From Dehalococcoidia bacterium (GTDB taxonomy: Bacteria > Chloroflexota > Dehalococcoidia > Dehalococcoidales > RBG-16-60-22): a stretch of DNA of 7,004 nt. This document shows positions 6,342-7,004 of this stretch, one piece after another. The notes under the pieces were generated by a model. The model searched no databases, was not told the DNA's origin, and saw only the letters and a list, made by a program, of their open reading frames with translations. The stretch covers positions 1-7,004 of the forward strand of contig JAUWBK010000062.1 in NCBI GenBank assembly GCA_030605045.1, written 5' to 3'. Position numbers and translations under genes: made by a program. Each line of letters opens with the position of its first letter. Within the stretch, counting starts at the first letter, position 1.

Positions 6342-6344
6342 TTG
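6327..6344 (+). promoter_or_regulatory. rpsC ribosome binding site in (GAG)4, with TTG start
   Basis: Four GAG codons ending rplV (6327-6338) contain two GGAGG cores, at 6329-6333 and 6332-6336, lying 8 and 5 bases before the TTG at 6342. Either register is well spaced. The in-frame TAA at 6339-6341 excludes any earlier rpsC start, and the next in-frame ATG (6447) would remove the conserved S3 N-terminus. The strong site may compensate for the TTG codon; that is inference. Confidence 0.85.
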
Positions 6345-7004
6345 GGTCATAAGGTTCATCCGATAGGCTTTAGAATTGGTATCATACAGGATTGGCAAGC
6401 CAAGTGGTACGCCGATGCCCATTATGCCGAGTCTTTACAAGAAGACATGAAGCTTCGGCAGGCTATTCAGTCCAAGTATGCCGATGCCGCTATCTCCTTG
6501 GTAGAGATTGCCCGCCAGGCAAAAGAGATAGAGGTAACGATTCATACCGCCCGGCCGGGTATCGTCATCGGGCGGGGAGGACAGCGAGTTGACGAGCTGA
6601 GTTCTCACCTTGAGAAACTGATTGGGAAGAGAGTGCGATTGAATATCCAGGAGATTCGACAGCCCGAACTTGATGCTAATTTGGTCGCCAAAACGATAGC
6701 GGAACAGATTCAACGCCGCATTGCCTACCGAAGAACAATGAAACAGGCGATTTTCCGCACCATTCAGGCGGGGGCTAAGGGAATAAGAGTCAGTTGTGCT
6801 GGTAGATTGGGTGATGCCGAGATAGCCCGTCGTCAGACAATGCATCAGGGACAAGTACCCCTGCATACCATACGAGCTGATATTGATTATGGTTTTACTG
6901 AGGCGCGTACCACCTTAGGCCGGATTGGCGTCAAAGTCTGGATATATAAGGGTGAAATCCTTCCCGAACCTAAGGAACTAGAAGTTGAGGAAATGCCCGC
7001 TGAG
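6342..7004 (+). CDS. rpsC: 30S ribosomal protein S3, 3'-truncated by window end
   Basis: S3 forms part of the mRNA entry tunnel of the 30S head and contributes to the ribosome's mRNA helicase activity. From TTG 6342 the frame is open to the last base, giving 221 residues with no stop (E. coli S3 is 233 aa). The N-terminus MGHKVHPIGFRIG matches the family, which supports the TTG. A type-2 KH domain carries IVIGRGGQ (74-81). A basic cluster YRRTMK (129-134) aligns with the E. coli helicase residues R131/R132/K135. The C-terminal domain shows GRLGDAEIARR (154-164), VPLHTIRADIDYGF (172-185) and GVKVWIYKGEI (196-206). The stretch RQTMHQGQ (164-171) replaces the E. coli TEWYREGR. An acidic segment KELEVEEMPAE ends the visible part, so only a few residues are likely missing. 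rplP (L16) would be expected next. Confidence 0.97.
   Translation, partial: MGHKVHPIGFRIGIIQDWQAKWYADAHYAESLQEDMKLRQAIQSKYADAAISLVEIARQAKEIEVTIHTARPGIVIGRGGQRVDELSSHLEKLIGKRVRLNIQEIRQPELDANLVAKTIAEQIQRRIAYRRTMKQAIFRTIQAGAKGIRVSCAGRLGDAEIARRQTMHQGQVPLHTIRADIDYGFTEARTTLGRIGVKVWIYKGEILPEPKELEVEEMPAE

Noticed and set aside
1..7004. Hidden accessory or novel system (defence, toxin, mobile element)
   Set aside because: Every stretch above 64 bases is covered by a conserved translation gene in canonical order, with no terminal repeats, integrase, CRISPR-like spacing or abrupt composition change.

Overview
This is a housekeeping window: a dense, single-strand block of ribosomal-protein and translation-factor genes that joins the 'str' cluster directly to the start of the 'S10' cluster. 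All genes lie on the + strand, in the order rpsL (5'-truncated) - rpsG - fusA - rpsJ - rplC - rplD - rplW - rplB - rpsS - rplV - rpsC (3'-truncated). No mobile element, CRISPR array, RNA gene, promoter or terminator is visible. Only about 171 bases (2-3%) lie between genes, and no gap exceeds 64 bases.

Layout: bases 1-780 carry S12 and S7. A 64-base spacer, the largest gap, leads to fusA (elongation factor G, 845-2932). fusA overlaps rpsJ by 8 bases, with no tuf gene between them. The rest, 2925-7004, follows the canonical S10 order: S10, L3, L4, L23, L2, S19, L22, S3. Genes are separated by 0-29 bases, or overlap (rplD/rplW, 14 bases). In rplV/rpsC the stop and next start are adjacent and in the same frame. 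Such packing suggests one polycistronic transcript with translational coupling, its promoter upstream of the window.

Organism: the proteins are clearly bacterial. The fusA-rpsJ junction without tuf, mixed codon usage in highly expressed genes, and the sequence character of L2, S3 and L22 are compatible with a slow-growing Chloroflexota lineage, perhaps Dehalococcoidia. That placement is recalled inference and needs a database search.

Function: S12, S7, S10, S19 and S3 are 30S components. L3, L4, L23, L2 and L22 are 50S components; L4, L22 and L23 line the exit tunnel and L2 and L3 reach the peptidyl-transferase region. EF-G drives translocation on the assembled ribosome. I found no new biological system. 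The points worth a second look are the str-S10 fusion, the loss of space for the E. coli-type S7 and L4 feedback sites, the in-frame TAA-TTG junction at rplV/rpsC with its GAG-repeat ribosome binding site, and weak codon bias.
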